A stretch of DNA of 64,000 nucleotides from Lachnospiraceae bacterium (lineage in GTDB: Bacteria > Bacillota > Clostridia > Lachnospirales > Lachnospiraceae). A program made the position numbers and the translations under genes. How positions within the stretch are numbered: the first letter of the stretch is position 1; the number at the start of each line of letters is the position of its first letter. The notes under the pieces were generated by a model, which saw only the letters and a program-made list of their open reading frames with translations, did no database searches and had not been told where the DNA came from. Location of the stretch: assembly GCA_015057005.1 (NCBI GenBank), contig SVFF01000006.1, positions 62,001-126,000 of the forward strand, in the 5' to 3' direction. This document shows positions 62,589 to 64,000 of the stretch, piece after piece.

Positions 62589-64000
62589 ATGAAATATATG
62601 ACAATCAACAACCGCAAGGTTGCCTTTGATGATGAGAAGAATATCCTTCAGGTGCTTCGCAAGGCGGGAATCAACCTTCCTACCTTCTGCTACCATTCCG
62701 AACTCTCCACCTACGGCGCGTGCCGTATGTGTGTGGTTGAGGACAATCGCGGAAGAGTGTTTGCATCCTGCTCCGAGACACCCAGAGACGGTATGATCAT
62801 TTATACCAACACCCCCAGACTGCAGAAGCACAGAAAGATGATCCTGGAGCTGCTGCTGTCCTCCCACTGTTCCGATTGTACTACCTGTCATGTAAACGGC
62901 CAGTGTACTTTGCAGGAACTGGCACAGAGCATGAACGTGGGCAAGGTGTCCTTTGAGAACAACAAGCCTATACTGCCCATTGACGATTCCTCACCTTCCA
63001 TCGTAATCGATCCCAACAAGTGTATCCTTTGCGGTGACTGTGTGCGTACCTGTGAAGAACTGCAGGGTGTGGGCGTATTGGATTTCGCGCACCGTGGCTC
63101 TAAGCTTCAGGTGACACCTGCTTTTAACAGAAAGCTCTGTGAAACTGATTGTGTAGGCTGTGGTCAGTGCCGTGTAGCTTGTCCTACCGGTGCCATCACC
63201 ATCAAGCACAACTTTACCCCTATCTGGGAAGCACTGTCCGATCCTCATGTACGTGTGGTTGCACAGATCGCTCCCGCTGTAAGAATCGCTATCGGCGACA
63301 AGTACGGCATCCCCAAGGGCGAGAACTCCATCGGCAGACTGGTGACCGCTCTGCGTATGCTGGGCTTTGACGAGATTTATGACACCAACTTCGGTGCTGA
63401 CCTTACTGTTATCGAGGAAGCAAACGAACTGATGGAGAGACTGGAGAAGAACGAGAATCTTCCTCTGTTCACCTCCTGCTGTCCTGCCTGGGTGAAATTC
63501 TGCGAGACCAGATATCCCGATCTGGCTAAGCACATTTCCACCTGCCGTTCTCCTCAGCAGATGTTCGGCGCGCTGGTAAAGGAAGACGCCCGCGTGAACC
63601 CCAAGGATGACCGCAGAACTCTGATGGTATCCATCATGCCTTGTACTGCCAAGAAGGCAGAAATCTTGAGACCCGAACACTTTACAGAAGGCGAGCAGGA
63701 TGTAGATTACGTTCTGACCACCGATGAAGTGATCCGCATGTTCAAGGTTGCAGGTATCGACTTCAACTCCCTGAGTGCAGAAGCTCTGGATATGCCCTTT
63801 GGTCTGGCTTCCGGTGCTGCAGCAATCTTCGGCGTAACCGGCGGTGTTACCGAGGCTGTACTCCGTTACGTTGCTAAGAGCAGCAAACTGGAAGATCTGG
63901 AGCAGATCAGTTACATGGGCATCCGCGGCGACGACGCCATCAAGGAAGCTACCGTACAGCTGGGCGACCGTGAATTGAAGATCGCAGTAGTAAACGGTCT
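62589..64000 (+). CDS. hydA: [FeFe] hydrogenase catalytic subunit (3' end outside window)
   Basis: About 470 residues are visible; the frame is open at the window end, so it is absent from the ORF track. AGGAGG precedes the ATG. It has an N-terminal [2Fe-2S] domain (CYHSELSTYGACRMC), a His-Cys [4Fe-4S] site (HCSDCTTCHVNGQC), two [4Fe-4S] clusters (CILCGDCVRTCEE, CVGCGQCRVACPTGAI), and H-cluster motifs L1 (TSCCPAWVKF) and L2 (MPCTAKKAE). The L3 motif lies beyond the end. Makes or consumes H2 in fermentation. Confidence 0.95.
   Translation, partial: MKYMTINNRKVAFDDEKNILQVLRKAGINLPTFCYHSELSTYGACRMCVVEDNRGRVFASCSETPRDGMIIYTNTPRLQKHRKMILELLLSSHCSDCTTCHVNGQCTLQELAQSMNVGKVSFENNKPILPIDDSSPSIVIDPNKCILCGDCVRTCEELQGVGVLDFAHRGSKLQVTPAFNRKLCETDCVGCGQCRVACPTGAITIKHNFTPIWEALSDPHVRVVAQIAPAVRIAIGDKYGIPKGENSIGRLVTALRMLGFDEIYDTNFGADLTVIEEANELMERLEKNENLPLFTSCCPAWVKFCETRYPDLAKHISTCRSPQQMFGALVKEDARVNPKDDRRTLMVSIMPCTAKKAEILRPEHFTEGEQDVDYVLTTDEVIRMFKVAGIDFNSLSAEALDMPFGLASGAAAIFGVTGGVTEAVLRYVAKSSKLEDLEQISYMGIRGDDAIKEATVQLGDRELKIAVVNG

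Overview
The window looks like the chromosome of a spore-forming, strictly anaerobic gut clostridium, most likely a Lachnospiraceae member. The reasons are a SipL-type spore coat protein, a split spoIIID, a trimeric [FeFe] hydrogenase operon, PyrK/PyrDB-type pyrimidine synthesis, strong GGAGG ribosome sites with ATG/GTG/TTG starts, and moderate G+C. Species cannot be named from sequence alone.

Layout: 1-0.8 kb, end of a dCMP deaminase and a methyltransferase relic. 0.8-5.4 kb, a PlsC acyltransferase, a lipoprotein, and pyrC-pyrK-pyrD. 5.5-7.1 kb, the LysM spore protein. 7.15-7.52 and 11.6-11.97 kb, two near-identical small-toxin modules, each with a forward promoter, a 30-aa membrane peptide and a convergent antisense promoter. 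They flank a DeoR regulator and a three-gene GlpA-like flavoprotein operon. 12-33.7 kb is housekeeping: GH78 rhamnosidase, ispE, GntR regulator, murI, cardiolipin synthase, a trigger-factor-like lipoprotein, asnS, an AraC/UroD-like pair, an NlpC/P60 hydrolase, endonuclease IV, an acyltransferase with a zinc ribbon, an amino-sugar kinase with two SIS proteins, and MATE plus SDR genes.

33.95-46.29 kb is the main discovery. A ~12.3-kb mobile element interrupts spoIIID, the mother-cell sporulation regulator. The C-terminal half (33802-33951, minus) and the N-terminal half (46289-46405, minus) lie at the two ends, in the same orientation and frame. Joined, they give an 87-residue SpoIIID that lines up from end to end with the known family. 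The element carries a large serine recombinase at its left edge, a small possible directionality factor, a structured RNA, VapE-like and CHC2 primase-like replication proteins, a Mob relaxase, an origin-like region of 11-bp iterons with tandem terminators, and a rightward cargo block (pseF-like gene, AraC regulator, sugar ABC importer without ATPase). This is the architecture of the sigK 'skin' elements, but in spoIIID. Precise excision during sporulation would rebuild the gene.

46.4-57.4 kb is a lower-G+C purine/N-acyl-amino-acid catabolism island: D-threonine-aldolase-like enzyme, TatD, NCS2 permease, four hydrolases or deaminases, and OsmC. It is bounded by 31-bp direct repeats and starts beside a broken HipA-like gene. 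57.4-60 kb holds a second UroD-like/AraC pair and a thioesterase. 60.1-64 kb holds hydABC, with hydA cut by the window end.
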